Origin: Dipylidium caninum
Lineage: Eukaryota > Platyhelminthes > Cestoda > Cyclophyllidea > Dipylidiidae
Direction: 5' to 3'
DNA length: 64,000 nucleotides
NCBI GenBank assembly: GCA_017562135.1
Contig: QEYB01001410.1
Span: forward strand, 1-64,000
The notes beneath the pieces were generated by a model. It worked only from the letters and a program-made list of their open reading frames with translations, had not been told where the DNA came from and ran no database searches. Position 1 is the first letter of the stretch. Each line of letters begins with the position of its first letter. The position numbers and the translations under genes were made by a program. Of the stretch, positions 25,001-36,656 are shown piece by piece.

Positions 25001-25685
25001 AAGTCTATTCTCGACAAATCATTTGGAGGAGTAGCTTCATCCGCTCACCTTAACAACACGGTCTCATCACTAATTGACTCTCTACTCCCCAAACCATGAC
25101 CGCGAAGTTCCATGAAATGCCAATCAACTCGTACGTTAAGAGGTGTGTCAGCCGGAGAGATGACGCAGAAGGAGGGGGTGGGAGCTTCGAGTTGGGAAGA
25201 ATGCGTACCGTGACAGAGGTGAAAAGAAGTGAAGGCTCACCCTTTGGAGAAGTGGATGCGGTGCTACTCGCATCCTGGAGGTGGCACCTTTAACCCATAC
25301 ATTCATCCTTTCCAACGGCAGAAAGGGTCTCGTCTGAGGGCATTTTGGGAGCTAAGAGACGCAGAAATGTGCTGAAATGAGGAGAAGGAACGATTAACTT
25401 GACCACACTATCGAGAGCCTTACTTTCAGGTTCAAGTCAAACAAATTGGGTCACCATGTCCGCCGTTAAAGATTCTGCGTTTCACGGATCCTGTCATGGC
25501 CAAATTGTCTAGACCTGTGTCCAGAACAGGCATCTGGGCGAGTGACGGACACCAAGTGACGGAAACGAGCGCAGGTCGGAATAGGCCCACATAGAGCACC
25601 TCACGCAGCGTCCGCTTTTAGTGGGCCGATCTGAGCAACACTAAATAGACTTCCGATTCTCCACAGTTCATAATGGAACTTTGAG
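22100..25685. other. Right-arm upstream and outer DNA, no gene recognised
   Basis: This mirrors 172-3950 and includes the diverged duplicate of the Kunitz upstream block near 23050-23300. Confidence 0.4.
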
Positions 25686-28600
25686 TACTTAAAAAGCCTA
25701 TTTGATGACTCGCAGACGGTCACATGGCTCGTAGTCCCATCCACACAGTGTGGCAACAGAAACCTTCTCGGAAATGCAGAACAGGAGCGTAGGGAAGGAG
25801 GTTTTCCAAGTGCCTCCTTCATTGTTCTGATAAATATGTGTTTTCGTCTGAAAATCGTATTGGATTAGCGAGCACAAGCCAGCTAGGCATGAGGACACAC
25901 TAAAGTGCTGTAAAGATGTCAAATCCCCCCACCGTCGCATAAAAACGAAGGGGCACGGGGCGATACGGCTGCTCTTCACAATCTCATCGTGTGACATTGT
26001 CTCTGGCATTATCTAACGGTTTGGGGATTAGGGCATACAGTAACGTCTCAACTAGACAATACACGCCTTCCCTAAACCAACACATAACACCTTCGTCGAC
26101 TGCCTCCCAAGATATTTTCTACCTCACCCTGAGCGACTGCAGTGGCACGACGAGACGATGGGCAAAGTCCAGACGTCACTAGCCTCCATCTCACCTTGAA
26201 CGATGACCTCGTCCACAAGGTGCTACTAAAACGGAGTCAGTAAGAGCGGAGACAATGTCTTTAAAAGGACAAAGGCAACAGCTACCGTCAGTAGTCGGTA
26301 GCTTCAAAATGTGGAGAAATGCCAACTCGACTCAAATATGAACATTGAAGCGCTCATTGAGGAAAGCGCGCCGAATATGCTGGGTTGACTCACTACTAGC
26401 ATCACCAAAGAAGGACTATTGTTCGAGCACGCGAACTTGGTAAAATAGCTTCAATTTGGTGGGCAAACGTCTTCTCCCAATGACAAAACAAGGTTGACTT
26501 GAGCCACGTTAATATATGCTGTTGCTGCTGTTGATGCCAATTGTGGTGGAGCAGAGGAGACGGAGGAGGCGAAAATCTCCGACGTCTTGCACGATTCTTC
26601 ACATCACCGCACTCTGCCGAATAGCCGAGGCCGCAACGGTGCATTGTTGAGAAATGGGCACACTAAAGTCCTCAGCAGTGTGAGGACAATTTGAGGCAGG
26701 ATCAGAAACCATAATAGATGGCGTAAGACAGTATTTTCCATTTCATTCTCAACTCATATAAAACCACTTGGAGGCCCTCAACACCAACTGTTGGAAATTG
26801 CGCTCTAGGTGACCTGATTTGGGTTAAAGCGGGCGGGTGGGAGGCATGCATTTGTCGAACATGAGGGCTCAATTACAAGGCCCACTCTGTCTAACTGACG
26901 GAACCGGACATCTTCGAAGAGCTTTAATTCAATCATTACTTCATTGACGTCGTATACACGACGAACGGTCATTTTTGTTGCTGTTTTTCACAGATGTAGT
27001 CAGAATTCATGCCTATTTGCCATTTGTCTATCTGTCTCCTACAATAGGGACCATGTAAATTACTCTCTCTTCTCAAATAAGAGGCAGCCCTATTTTCCGC
27101 GATTCAGAAGGTGAACCGTTTGACAGCAATTTCAGGTACAAAGTTCATCAGAGAATCTATTCTTTTGCGAGCGAGGAGGATTGCGATGGAAGCTTCATTT
27201 TTAACGGAGCAACCACGTAGCGTGTTATCCTACTGGCAGAATTTGGTCAAGGCCAATAAAGAATTCTCATGTGAAGGGGAGTGAAGTGAAAAACATGGAA
27301 ATTCAGACTCAAACCACCTCCTCAATGCTAGTTTCGCAGTACTTGTGAGTTACGTGAATTTTAGCCAACGTCTGAATCGTGACGATGACATTTAGGCTGG
27401 CGCTGTCCCTCTATCACACGCGTTAGCATCCTAATCGACTTAAGGAGCGGGCTGGGGACTCTAATACCTTAGACAGGGCCACTGACATTCCGACCAGTGG
27501 CAAACGAACTATAACTACTCCGAATGTCAAGGGTTCAGTGTTTGTGTGGTTTGTCGCTTAAACGTCTTCCCCGACGCCAGTTTCACCCATAGCGGACACG
27601 GCTTTGCGCATGCGCATTTTACTCGGAGAAAAAACGGATGCGAATCCATAGGGGAAATGGAAACGGACAGCGACTTCCACATGCACCACACGCCGGTTGT
27701 CGATATTTGAAAATATGAAATATCCGATTTCGCTAAGACGTGACAGTTCGGGCCAAAGACGAAATGTGTCCTAGGTGCAACTGCAACAAATACAATGTTG
27801 AGGTGAGTAGAGCAAACAGTGTTTTCCGAAGTAAAGGTGGAGCATGTAATCCAATACACAGGGTCGGGGAAGCATGTTACATGAAGGTCTCTTGTCACAT
27901 TCGTGTGACTCTCTATTTGCGTGTTTGCTGATTTGGTCGGAGGAGAGTCGGCTTGAGGTCCAGTCATGTAGATCACCGTACAGACGTCTACCACTTTCCA
28001 CCATCGTGACTTAAATCCACACTCCGGTTCACTACCACTTGATGTGACACTAAAGTTAGCTCACCGTTCTTTCACATTAACAACAGAAAGCGTTTTGAAG
28101 CACAATGTCAAGGAGGCTGATGGAAAAGTGTAGGAATTGGCGCCATTTTGAGCCTTTCTCCTAAGCTGTACTGAACGAGGTCGTTTTGTCAAGTTAATTT
28201 GCAAGGCGACGTGAAAAGGAGATGAAGCAGTAGCCGTGGTGATGATCACAGAAACATTTGTGAAGTGAAGTGATGCTCTAAGGTGGTGGCGTGGGGGCGG
28301 AGCAAAACGCCTGCACAGAATATCAATTTGTACACTTGAGCATTGCACAAACACTGGTTTGTCTCTCCTGTTACAGACGCACAAGTCGATGAATGCGAAT
28401 AATGGAGTTGGGCAGAATGGCACATTTGTCATTAGGCTTGTCGATCATGGTCACTGTGAGAAGTAGGTGTGGGAGGAGAGGTCATTCAAATGAAATATCT
28501 TCTCTCGGACGTGATAAATCCGCCGACAACTGACTGGCATAGAAGAGGGTTAAGGGTAAAGCAAATGATCTGTTGTGAGTGGCGTCCTCTGCTCAATTCC

Positions 28601-29632
28601 TGCCTCTTTTCCAGGTAGAAGGGTAGGGCAAATGAAGTCTCTGTAAAGCGGCATACCAAAATAGAGCAAACTGAAAAGAAAAGGTGTGGAGTTCGTAGCG
28701 GAAACCATCTACTGGGCATTATGAGAAAGAGGAGCTCGCAAATGCGGAGTGAGAATGTTATCCGTGGAGGTGAAGTACGTTTGACACGAGGTGAGAGAGG
28801 ACGAATGGGGATACCATGAAGAGTAAGGTCGCTTTCGAATGAAATTGAGTCCACTTTTGTGGATATCGTGACAAGTCGGAGCGCGTTGGACCACAACGCT
28901 TTGTGGATTTACAGGGTGAGAGATTGGTTTAGGTCCACACAGACAATGTCGTGGAGGGAAGCGGAATTTGGCAGACGGGGAGAGATGGCGCGCACCAATA
29001 GGACTATTCAACTCATCCATCATGCAGCTGCAAAGTTAAGTTACTCAAATGATCCCGCTGTAAACTCTATTAGCGCGAACGTCAATGAGGTAGAGAAGTA
29101 ATGGAAGGAAAATCGTCCTCCATTGAGCAGACATTTGCTGACTACCTTCCCTATTCGTACCCTGACCATAACATGATGTAGCTCTACTGAAAGTGTACAA
29201 AGTAGAACGGATTCGTAGAACGAGCAAGTAAGCGAAATAGAAGGAGTGGGAGGAAGAGGAGGAGATTTCAGGCATTATTCTTCTATATATTACCATATCT
29301 GACCTCGGAGAGTTTGAAAAATTGCGAGCGAGTTATTTGATACATGTGATGAACGATGGGTTTTGCGCAATGCCAGGGACAGATAAACACACAGGTAGCA
29401 GCAGACCGAGTTTTACAGTACCGTCACTCCAAATCCGGAGGGCTCATTTATCCTTCCAACTAGTTTAACTGTTGCTGTATTGCTGCCTTTTGATGCCAGT
29501 AGACCAATTAAAGCGGCGAGATCCAAGTCAGCCACTACCCAATCCCCCGAAACGACATCCTACCCCAATCATAGTTTTCACAATCCTAGCCCCGTACTGT
29601 ATAAAGAGTTGTAGCAAATATAACTCCCACAA
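25686..29632. other. Intergenic DNA, no gene recognised
   Basis: Minus-strand frames at 27527-27994 and 28486-28896 are open for 130-155 codons but show no signal peptide, domain or splice context. I treat them as chance. Confidence 0.45.
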
Positions 29633-29638
29633 TTTATT
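29633..29638 (-). promoter_or_regulatory. Possible polyadenylation signal
   Basis: AATAAA on the minus strand begins only 7 nt after the stop codon of the upstream gene, which would give a very short 3' UTR. Confidence 0.35.
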
Positions 29639-29644
29639 TCGACA

Positions 29645-30502
29645 TCAAACAGTAGGACTACGAGGGGAACCTCGGAATGCCCTCTCTAGCAATTGTTGTG
29701 CTTTTTTCGCATGGGAATTCACACCGTAGTTTTGAAGAGACGAATAGTAGTTCATTGCGGGCGAGTAATGGGGCGAGCGCTTTATGAGCACACCGGCATT
29801 CTGAAATAGGTAGATCCAGAAGTCGTTGTTGCTTTTGACAGTCTCCCATTCTGTTTCGTTGCTACTCAGCACAGTCCAAAAGCCCGAGTCAAAAACACTC
29901 AAATACGGAGCACTTTCTACATAACCAGAAAGGTCAACATTTCGTAACTGAGCCCAAAATGACCTGAGAAACGGCAGTGCCGTCGCAGTTGATCTATCTG
30001 CCGCCATTTGATCATAACTGTCGGTAGAATGACAGATCTCTTCGTCGCAGACAATAAGACAAACACCAGAAACACAACCGTAACCTTTGAAGGGACCGCT
30101 GGAACACTCTGAGGTGTAACATTGCCGAAAGTCGTAAAAATGGTGGCAAGAGTTATTGGCACAACCACTCCAGTAGCCGCAATTCCCACCGTAGCACCCC
30201 GATCGCCCCATTGCCCCGTCCGCCCAAGGCGATAGCAAGGCATTTTGCTTCATGGGGGGTAGAGGGTCAACGCCAGAGAATCCATTGCACAGACCACTTT
30301 CGCAAGAGTAAATACAGATACCGGCTGAGCATCCGTAGCCTGTAATTTCGCCGAAAGTGCAGACAACGTCGAGGCAGTAGGGAAACTCGTAGAAGTAGCT
30401 TGGTTGAGAATTCACAAAAGAAGCAAAGGAAGAAGCATGAGGAAAGATAGAACAAAAGCACGAGATGAACAAGAACGCAACACACGACCACCGGTTGGTC
30501 AT
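29645..30502 (-). CDS. Secreted 16-cysteine protein, family unrecognised (copy 1)
   Basis: An intronless 285-residue protein. Residues 1 to about 25 form a signal peptide (MTNRWSCVAFLFISC start). The next part holds two copies of one cysteine module: Cys43-x4-48-x9-58-x4-63-x3-67-x4-72, and Cys128-133-143-148-152-157 with identical spacing. The third cysteine of each sits in GYGC. Between them is a four-cysteine linker, Cys103-x4-108-x5-114-x4-119, introduced by SPWADG. Residues 160-285 lack cysteine and look helical. The plus-strand gene at 33580 has all sixteen cysteines at the same spacings. ATG at 30502 is chosen because it follows the TATA box by 33 bp and is shared with the paralogue. 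An extracellular, disulfide-rich role is inferred; no known family is recognised and no function is claimed. Confidence 0.85.
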   Translation of the reverse strand: MTNRWSCVAFLFISCFCSIFPHASSFASFVNSQPSYFYEFPYCLDVVCTFGEITGYGCSAGICIYSCESGLCNGFSGVDPLPPMKQNALLSPWADGAMGRSGCYGGNCGYWSGCANNSCHHFYDFRQCYTSECSSGPFKGYGCVSGVCLIVCDEEICHSTDSYDQMAADRSTATALPFLRSFWAQLRNVDLSGYVESAPYLSVFDSGFWTVLSSNETEWETVKSNNDFWIYLFQNAGVLIKRSPHYSPAMNYYSSLQNYGVNSHAKKAQQLLERAFRGSPRSPTV

Positions 30503-30534
30503 TGGGCACGTCGGTTAGAGAAAAAGACTCGCTT

Positions 30535-30543
30535 ATTTATATA
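30535..30543 (-). promoter_or_regulatory. TATA box of copy 1
   Basis: TATATAAAT on the minus strand ends 33 bp before the ATG at 30502, implying an extremely short 5' UTR. It is identical in the paralogue. Confidence 0.7.
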
Positions 30544-30592
30544 ACACCACACAGGGGGTGGCCTCACCGAGCATGACATTGTCACAGCTGGG

Positions 30593-30657
30593 GCGTAATT
30601 TTACGCACCTCGCAGTGTGATTCGACCCCTGCGTTTCGGTGAATCGGCAATGACTCA
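30593..30657 (-). promoter_or_regulatory. Conserved palindrome and AP-1-like site, copy 1
   Basis: GCGTAA-TT-TTACGC (30593-30606) is an inverted repeat with a 2-bp centre. TGACTCA (30651-30657) matches the AP-1/bZIP consensus. Both are exactly conserved in the paralogue's promoter. Which factor binds is unknown. Confidence 0.4.
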
Positions 30658-30863
30658 CGCGTCAAACTTACCGCTGATCCGCACACGTCCAACTTCATTC
30701 ACGTCGCCTCCTCGAGCAATGCTCCTCATTCACGTAACCCTACTTCACTCGGTTCATCACCACGCTCCCATCCGTAGATGACGTGTCATTAGAGAGAAAT
30801 TGACAACATCCCCGCAACAACAAGCACACTTGCTCGACTTCACTGCCGCCTTCTCTGTTCGTA

Positions 30864-33221
30864 GGTCGCTTTCGGGAGAGGCAAGATCTGCTGAGAATTA
30901 TGTACGGCGAATCATAGTGAGTGTAAGTCGAGATGAGGGAAGAGAGTGACTGTGAAACAATGGCCACGAAATGTTCAGCGGTTAATGTCCCTGTGCCAGA
31001 CGTACACTCCCCATGATGTGCAGGGTGGCCTGATGTGCTCTTATTTCAACCTGTGCGCCGGTGTCTGTTGGGTGTGGATTATGGCGACGCGCCGGGCAAC
31101 GTCTGCCACTGGTGCGGACAATAGGAAAAATGAACACCTAACTGGCCCGTGTTGCATTTGACGTCCAATAATAGGTTACATATGAGCATGTTCTCCTCAT
31201 TCACGCTTCACTTCCCTATTACCCCAGGCGACATGTTGAAGACTCGATTTTGTGTATAATGTCATTCTCGCTTCATCCGGCACGCCTACAAGGCCTCATC
31301 CATGCGCCAGCTTCGCGTGAGTCGGGCCCACTGCCATAACAACAATGACCCATCTCTCGACCATCGACAGATCACACTCACATATTCCACGTGTCCGGCA
31401 ACAGATGTCGTGACCTTTCAGCCCTATTGGGGCCATGTCATTCAGGCAACAAGGATTAGGCGATTTCGTGACCCCGCTGGAGGAGCGTCGCATGACCACG
31501 CAGCACCTACAACATGATCAACTGTGTCATTCTCACAGAGCAAAGGATGCATACTACCAATATAACTTTAGCCATAAGCCATCCTCCAACCGGCCAAAGG
31601 TCGACGACGCCCGTCCCCACTGCGAACACGTTGCATTTGCTGGCGATTCCTATGGCAGGAGAAATTAGCACCTGACCGTTTTGCGTTCGGTGACACGAAA
31701 GGTAGGCGATAGCACGCACACATCTCAATTAACTCCGCATTATTGGAAATAGTCATAACCTAATAGAGCAGCCTGCGAGAGCCACATCCTGCCAATTTCA
31801 CTCCCTATACGCCATTAGCACATTGTTCCAGGATGCAAGACACCTAGTGCCATCCTCGCTTGGGAGCGAATGAACACAGCTTAGAGGCCACAGCCTGTTT
31901 AGTCAAACGGAGATCACTCCACATGCGCCTTGTCTTCTTCGCATCTGACGCCTCGCTTTTAAAATGGATTATCGTGAGAAAACCCTTTTTTAGGCGAGAG
32001 AGGAGACTTTCGCCGTCGACACACGTATCGCTGCGTTTCGAGTAGATCTCAACTCTCCCATCTTCTCCCGCCAACTGCATGTCCTCTTTGTGTCAGTTTT
32101 ACAAACTTGGTAGAAAGTGAATATCCGTTTGTTACTTCGCGAATCCACTGTCACTGCGCTTTCACCTACCGAGTCGTATGAGGTTAGCCAGGCTGCGGGT
32201 GACATACTGTCCTCCATGTGTAAGGTCAGCGACATATTATGAAACCGGTTATTGGAACATGCATGTTGTTGGCCCCCTAATGTTTTGCTGCTAGTTCGAG
32301 ATGTTGGCCCACATTCCATTGACCGGACCAATGCTCAGAGAATATCGAGCGTTCTGATGTGATTGTTGGAAAAAACGAATTTTAGGAATGCAACCCTCTA
32401 CAACTGTATTTTGTAGTAGTATTAAACCAGACGATAGCAGTGTGAAGTTTCTATTAGGGGTCTTGAAATGCCGCTTTCGTTTAAACCGTGTTCTCCTGTG
32501 ACTGAAAGAGACATATTGTAAGGCACTCTCGATGTTATACTTATAAATGGTGCGAGCATTCTTTCAACTCATCTTCTATAATATTTCCTTGTTTGTCTCC
32601 CATTTGTAAATAATTTTATGCGGAGTTCATAACGAATAATAGTGCAGCTCCACAGACTGCGAGAATCATTAACGAGGCATGCAGAGATGGATCCACTAAT
32701 GAAAAAGCACTTCGAGTTGGTTTCACAAATTTTGTTTTGGCAGTTTGAATATGGTCAGCGAGCCTCGAGGAAGACCATGAGTACTAGTTGGTAAAGAGGA
32801 GAAGCTGTGGACGACTGTGGAATCCGACCCATATACCGATATGTCCGTGAAACTGGCTCTACTCGAAGTACAAACTGGCCCTCCATCCGTCCGTGATAAA
32901 ACATCTGCGTGCAACAAATGAAAAATAGAATGCACTCGTATACGGCGGTCGCACGAACTGACGACACAGGAGTTGATCAAGTGAACACAAGGGCAAGTGT
33001 GCAGCCTTATTATCCCTTTGGCAATACGCGATTGTTGCCGTTTTCGCAAGGACATTTTGCGTGGCTGCAAATGTCGGTTGTTAGTGTCGCAGCATTGAGT
33101 AAGAGCCACACCACTTTGCACCACCACTCCATTTTAGTATCCGTTGGCGTCTTCTCTCCGTCTCTCCCTTTCTCCTTCTCACTCTCGCTCTCTCTCTCTT
33201 TCCCGATGGCATGTGAGAGAC
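30864..33221. other. Shared spacer between the divergent genes
   Basis: About 2.4 kb with no recognised gene. The two promoters face into it. A pyrimidine-rich tract (CT repeats) occurs at 33155-33204 next to the right repeat copy. Confidence 0.55.
33155..33204 (+). repeat. Pyrimidine-rich (CT)n tract
   Basis: CTCTC-type low complexity, about 50 bp, ends just before the promoter inverted repeat begins. Confidence 0.75.
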
Positions 33222-33424
33222 GAACGGAGAAGGCGACAGTGAAGTCGAGCAAGTGTGCTTGTTGATGCGGGGATGTTGTCAATTTCTCTCTAATGACACG
33301 TCATCTACGGATGGGAGCGTGGTGATGAACCGAGTGAAGTAGGGTTACGTGAATGAGGAGCATTGCTCGAGGAGGCGACGTGAATGAAGTTGGACGTGTG
33401 CGGATCAGCGGTCAGTTTGACGCG

Positions 33425-33489
33425 TGAGTCATTGCCGATTCACCGAAACGCAGGGGTCGAATCACACTGCGAGGTGCGTAAAATTACGC
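33425..33489 (+). promoter_or_regulatory. AP-1-like site and palindrome, copy 2
   Basis: TGAGTCA (33425-33431) and GCGTAA-AA-TTACGC (33476-33489) lie about 155 and 90 bp upstream of the ATG, mirrored from copy 1. Confidence 0.4.
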
Positions 33490-33538
33490 CCCAGCTGTGA
33501 CAATGTCATGCTCGGTGAGGCCACCCCCTGTGTGGTGT

Positions 33539-33547
33539 TATATAAAT
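33539..33547 (+). promoter_or_regulatory. TATA box of copy 2
   Basis: TATATAAAT ends 33 bp before the ATG at 33580, the same as in copy 1. Confidence 0.7.
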
Positions 33548-33579
33548 AAGCGAGTCTTTTTCTCTAACCGACGTGCCCA

Positions 33580-34401
33580 ATGACCAACTGGTGGTCGTGT
33601 GTTGTCTTCGTCATTGGCTTGTCATTGTGTGTTGGGCAGGATTTTACAAACTATGGCCCGACATTTTGGACATCACAACATAACTTTGCTATGATTTGTT
33701 ATCAACACTCCTGCTTCTCTAACGCACGCCAGGGCTACGGATGTTATAGTGACTTTTGCACTTATGTTTGTGAAGACGGTAAATGCACAGGCTTTTCTGG
33801 TAGTGGATTCCCTCTACCAATTGTGAATCATGATGACTTGGTTTCGCCTTGGGCCTCGGGAGGACTTTATCACCATCCTTGTAATGGCGCAAATTGTGGA
33901 TATTGGAACGGATGCAAAGACTCCATTTGCCTTGGCTATTACGACTTCAGAAGATGCACTTTCTCAGAATGTTCAAGCGCATCTTACAGAGGATATGGTT
34001 GTTCTGAAGGTCGGTGTTCTGTTATATGCTCTGGCAATCGTTGTCATATCTCTGAGAGTTATGGAATGCAACCGAGAAAGTTTCGAAGAATCGGCGTTGG
34101 ACTTGGACAACACGTGGATGATCTCGAAGAGTCTTTCACGGACAGTGATGCGTGGACTCTAGTTGACGTCGACCGTCAGGCGGTCATAGATTTGATTAAT
34201 GCATTGAGGAGCAACAAGGAGGAATGGGCTAAGGTGAAACCTGGGAGCCAGGAATTGAAGGCTTTAATCAATCGAATTCGGAAGATGAATCGGATGAAGT
34301 TGCGACTGCAATTGTGGAGAGATATGCAGTGGATTAATCGACAGTGGCCTTCGCCGCAATATGGTGGCGGAGTGCCGCACAGTGCTTGGATGCAGACGTA
34401 G
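33580..34401 (+). CDS. Secreted 16-cysteine protein, family unrecognised (copy 2)
   Basis: An intronless 273-residue paralogue of the gene at 29645-30502, in divergent orientation. A signal peptide covers about residues 1-19. Module 1 is Cys40-45-55-60-64-69, the linker is Cys101-106-112-117 after SPWASG, and module 2 is Cys126-131-141-146-150-155. All spacings equal those of copy 1, including GYGC at the third cysteine of each module and x8 between linker and module 2. Residues 160-273 lack cysteine, are rich in Arg/Lys/Leu, and share a short SNKEEWAKVK / SNETEWETVK stretch with copy 1. By eye the cysteine region is roughly half identical between copies and the C-terminal part much less so, while the promoters are almost identical. 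Function is unknown. Confidence 0.87.
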   Translation: MTNWWSCVVFVIGLSLCVGQDFTNYGPTFWTSQHNFAMICYQHSCFSNARQGYGCYSDFCTYVCEDGKCTGFSGSGFPLPIVNHDDLVSPWASGGLYHHPCNGANCGYWNGCKDSICLGYYDFRRCTFSECSSASYRGYGCSEGRCSVICSGNRCHISESYGMQPRKFRRIGVGLGQHVDDLEESFTDSDAWTLVDVDRQAVIDLINALRSNKEEWAKVKPGSQELKALINRIRKMNRMKLRLQLWRDMQWINRQWPSPQYGGGVPHSAWMQT

Positions 34402-34681
34402 CAGAGCACTTTGATGCTGTTTTGAGGTTAATCAAAGCCTCCCCACCAACTGCTCTTCCCACAACAATTGTCCTCGATGCCTTTTTAATGCCGAATCCAC
34501 AAATAAGATTCGATAATCGGCTTAGTTTAGGCAAGTTAAAGGTATCCCCACTAAGCTGTCGTAAAATCGCCTATTGAAATATATAATTGGGAAATCACAA
34601 AGTTATTTTTCGGGGCTGGAATCAACAAGGTCATTCCCGTTTATTTATAACCTAAATCTGCCCCCCAAATTGTGTAACATC

Positions 34682-34687
34682 AATAAA
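34682..34687 (+). promoter_or_regulatory. Polyadenylation signal of copy 2
   Basis: AATAAA lies about 280 nt after the stop codon, in an AT-rich 3' region. Confidence 0.45.
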
Positions 34688-36656
34688 TTGCAGACTATTT
34701 TACTTGCGGCTACTCAATCCCATCTGCAAAAAATTTGTTCGCGTTTGGTTGTGAAAAGAAGTGCTTCTTCAAAGTTGTTAAAATTTTCACGCCTTACCGC
34801 GTATTTTAATAATTTGCAGAGGGGCTACACTTAGAACGCGAGAACTGTGCATTTTTTTGATGATGATGAGGACTCGTTTTATCTTGCTAAAGGGTTCCCT
34901 TTTGTATTTGACTACTCATATTACGTCAGAAGGGACAGCTGGGAAGAAGGAGAGGCAGAGGGAAAGTGAGAGCGAGGAAAACAGATAGAAGGAGATACGA
35001 ACACTAAGGTGAAGTAGGTGCTGCCGTTCAACAGATTGCGTCATCTTTCTTTCTCTAATCTGCTCTCCATCCACACAGTGCTCAAACTGGCACTACTCTC
35101 AGTCATTCGCATCGATGAGGGAGAAAGTAAAATGAAGTAATGCTAACAGCGTCAAACACACAATGTGCATCTGCAATCCTTATAATGCCGCTCCAGCTCT
35201 CGTCAGAATTACCGTACACGCACGTCGGTAGGTTAGTGAGTGTGAAATGTCATCGTGCATGAGGGAAGTGGGATATTATCATATCGTTACATTCGAAACC
35301 CATCCCAAAATCGGTCGAAGGAGTTGAGGAAAGTGTGAGTGAAGCACCAAACAATGTTCAATTTCTATTTTCAAACCTGTTGATGTGCTCGTTGGCAATT
35401 AGTCCTGGATTCACATTGATACCACTGACCGGGAAGCGCATTCATCGACATCATTTGTACAATTCAGGGTGGACATTCTACGAAGGAGTTCTGGAACGTG
35501 GCCTAGCCTCCATTCCAAGTAATTTACTATGAGGGGACTCCACTTTCACGCATTTTCAATTACGCATGAGTCATTAGGAACAATGTCGTAGTTGATAATT
35601 GGGATGAATTTCTTTTGCTTTGCGGTAAGTGAATCGCTTTACAACTACATGGGCATTGGGTCTTTCTGTGAATACCCCACCTCTCCTGGCGAGTCGTCAA
35701 GCCTTATCACTTTCTTTGGCTTTTGATTACATCACATAATTTGCTCTTGCTAACAATCGCATTAAAACGCTGGACATTCTTCACATCAGTAAGAGGCAGT
35801 TAGTTAGACGCCTATTCTGCACTAATGCCTAGGACAGAGCCGCAGTATGGCAATGCGAGCAAATGATTACTGAGTGACGACGAGTATGTCAGGGTTCACT
35901 TTCCAAAATCAAATCTCCTCCTCTCTCATGCACGCCTTCACCTGACTACCTCAGGTACAAATTTTGTGGTCTTCCTCGACTTGATAACGTAGTGGGCGAG
36001 GTGTATGATTGCATCTCGCACGAGATTGCGCCTATGCGAAAAGAGAAGAGCCGTCGAAGTGTTACCTTCTCAGCAGTCGACAATTCGAGCAGTCGAAGTT
36101 GGAAGAGGCGTTCGCGTCCGTGTGGATAGACTGCATGAATGCCGTGGCAATTGAAATCAAGGCGACGATATGCTTCACTCCGTATATGCATGAAGGGGGC
36201 TGCTGTCGGTTTTCCTCCACCGATAAGCATTTCACGCAAATTCCAATCACTCAAACTCGTCATGTGAGAGCTCTGACTGAGTGACATTTTTTCCTCATGG
36301 CCTAATAAACTGTCTCAATATGGTTGATAACACACAGATGTGAAAGACATGCTTGCACATTTGTGTCACGAAACCCTCATCCAAATCACTTATCTCTGCT
36401 TTTAGTTGTGTGGGTCAGACATAGCAAACTCGATTCCACAATGTGAATGGTCAAACTGATGGTGGAGGCTGTGTGTGTTCAAGTAAGCTGAAACCGAGTC
36501 ACATGAGAGGTGACAACGTTTTGACGGGTGGGAGGCCCGATCTCCTCTCAGTGCCATCATATTCCCAATAGGTATTTGAGTCAGTGACAATTGGTAGATC
36601 AACAGCATAAAATGATGCGAGGCGAAATGAGAGTGGTGCACAAGGAAGGAAGAAGG

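Larger units (their letters stand above)
19650..25685 (-). repeat. Right arm of ~6-kb inverted duplication
   Basis: This is the reverse complement of 172-6388. In 22680-23100 versus 2940-3360 every difference I found is a one-base insertion or deletion, for example T5 versus T6 runs and CTGC versus CTGCC, with no substitutions. A few substitutions do occur elsewhere, such as C/T near 19998 versus 6056. The pattern is typical of unpolished long reads laid over nearly identical copies. Confidence 0.93.
30475..30863 (-). repeat. Promoter-spanning inverted repeat, copy 1
   Basis: About 385 bp covering the first ~27 bases of the coding region, the TATA box and ~320 bp upstream is almost identical to the reverse complement of 33222-33606. 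Only a few substitutions were found, for example T/G in CAAACT(T/G)ACCG. Matching ends abruptly on both sides: in the CDS after the first ~9 codons, and upstream near 30863. Confidence 0.92.
33222..33606 (+). repeat. Promoter-spanning inverted repeat, copy 2
   Basis: Reverse-complement partner of 30475-30863. It covers the promoter and the first ~9 codons of the 273-residue gene. Confidence 0.92.

Noticed and set aside
172..25685. Inverted arms as terminal inverted repeats of one giant DNA transposon
   Set aside because: The arms carry a host-type Kunitz gene, no transposase was found in the spacer, and no target-site duplication is seen at 172/25685.
27527..27994. 155-codon minus-strand frame as a gene
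   Set aside because: No signal peptide, domain, splice sites or promoter; its length is within chance for a 64-kb window at this base composition.
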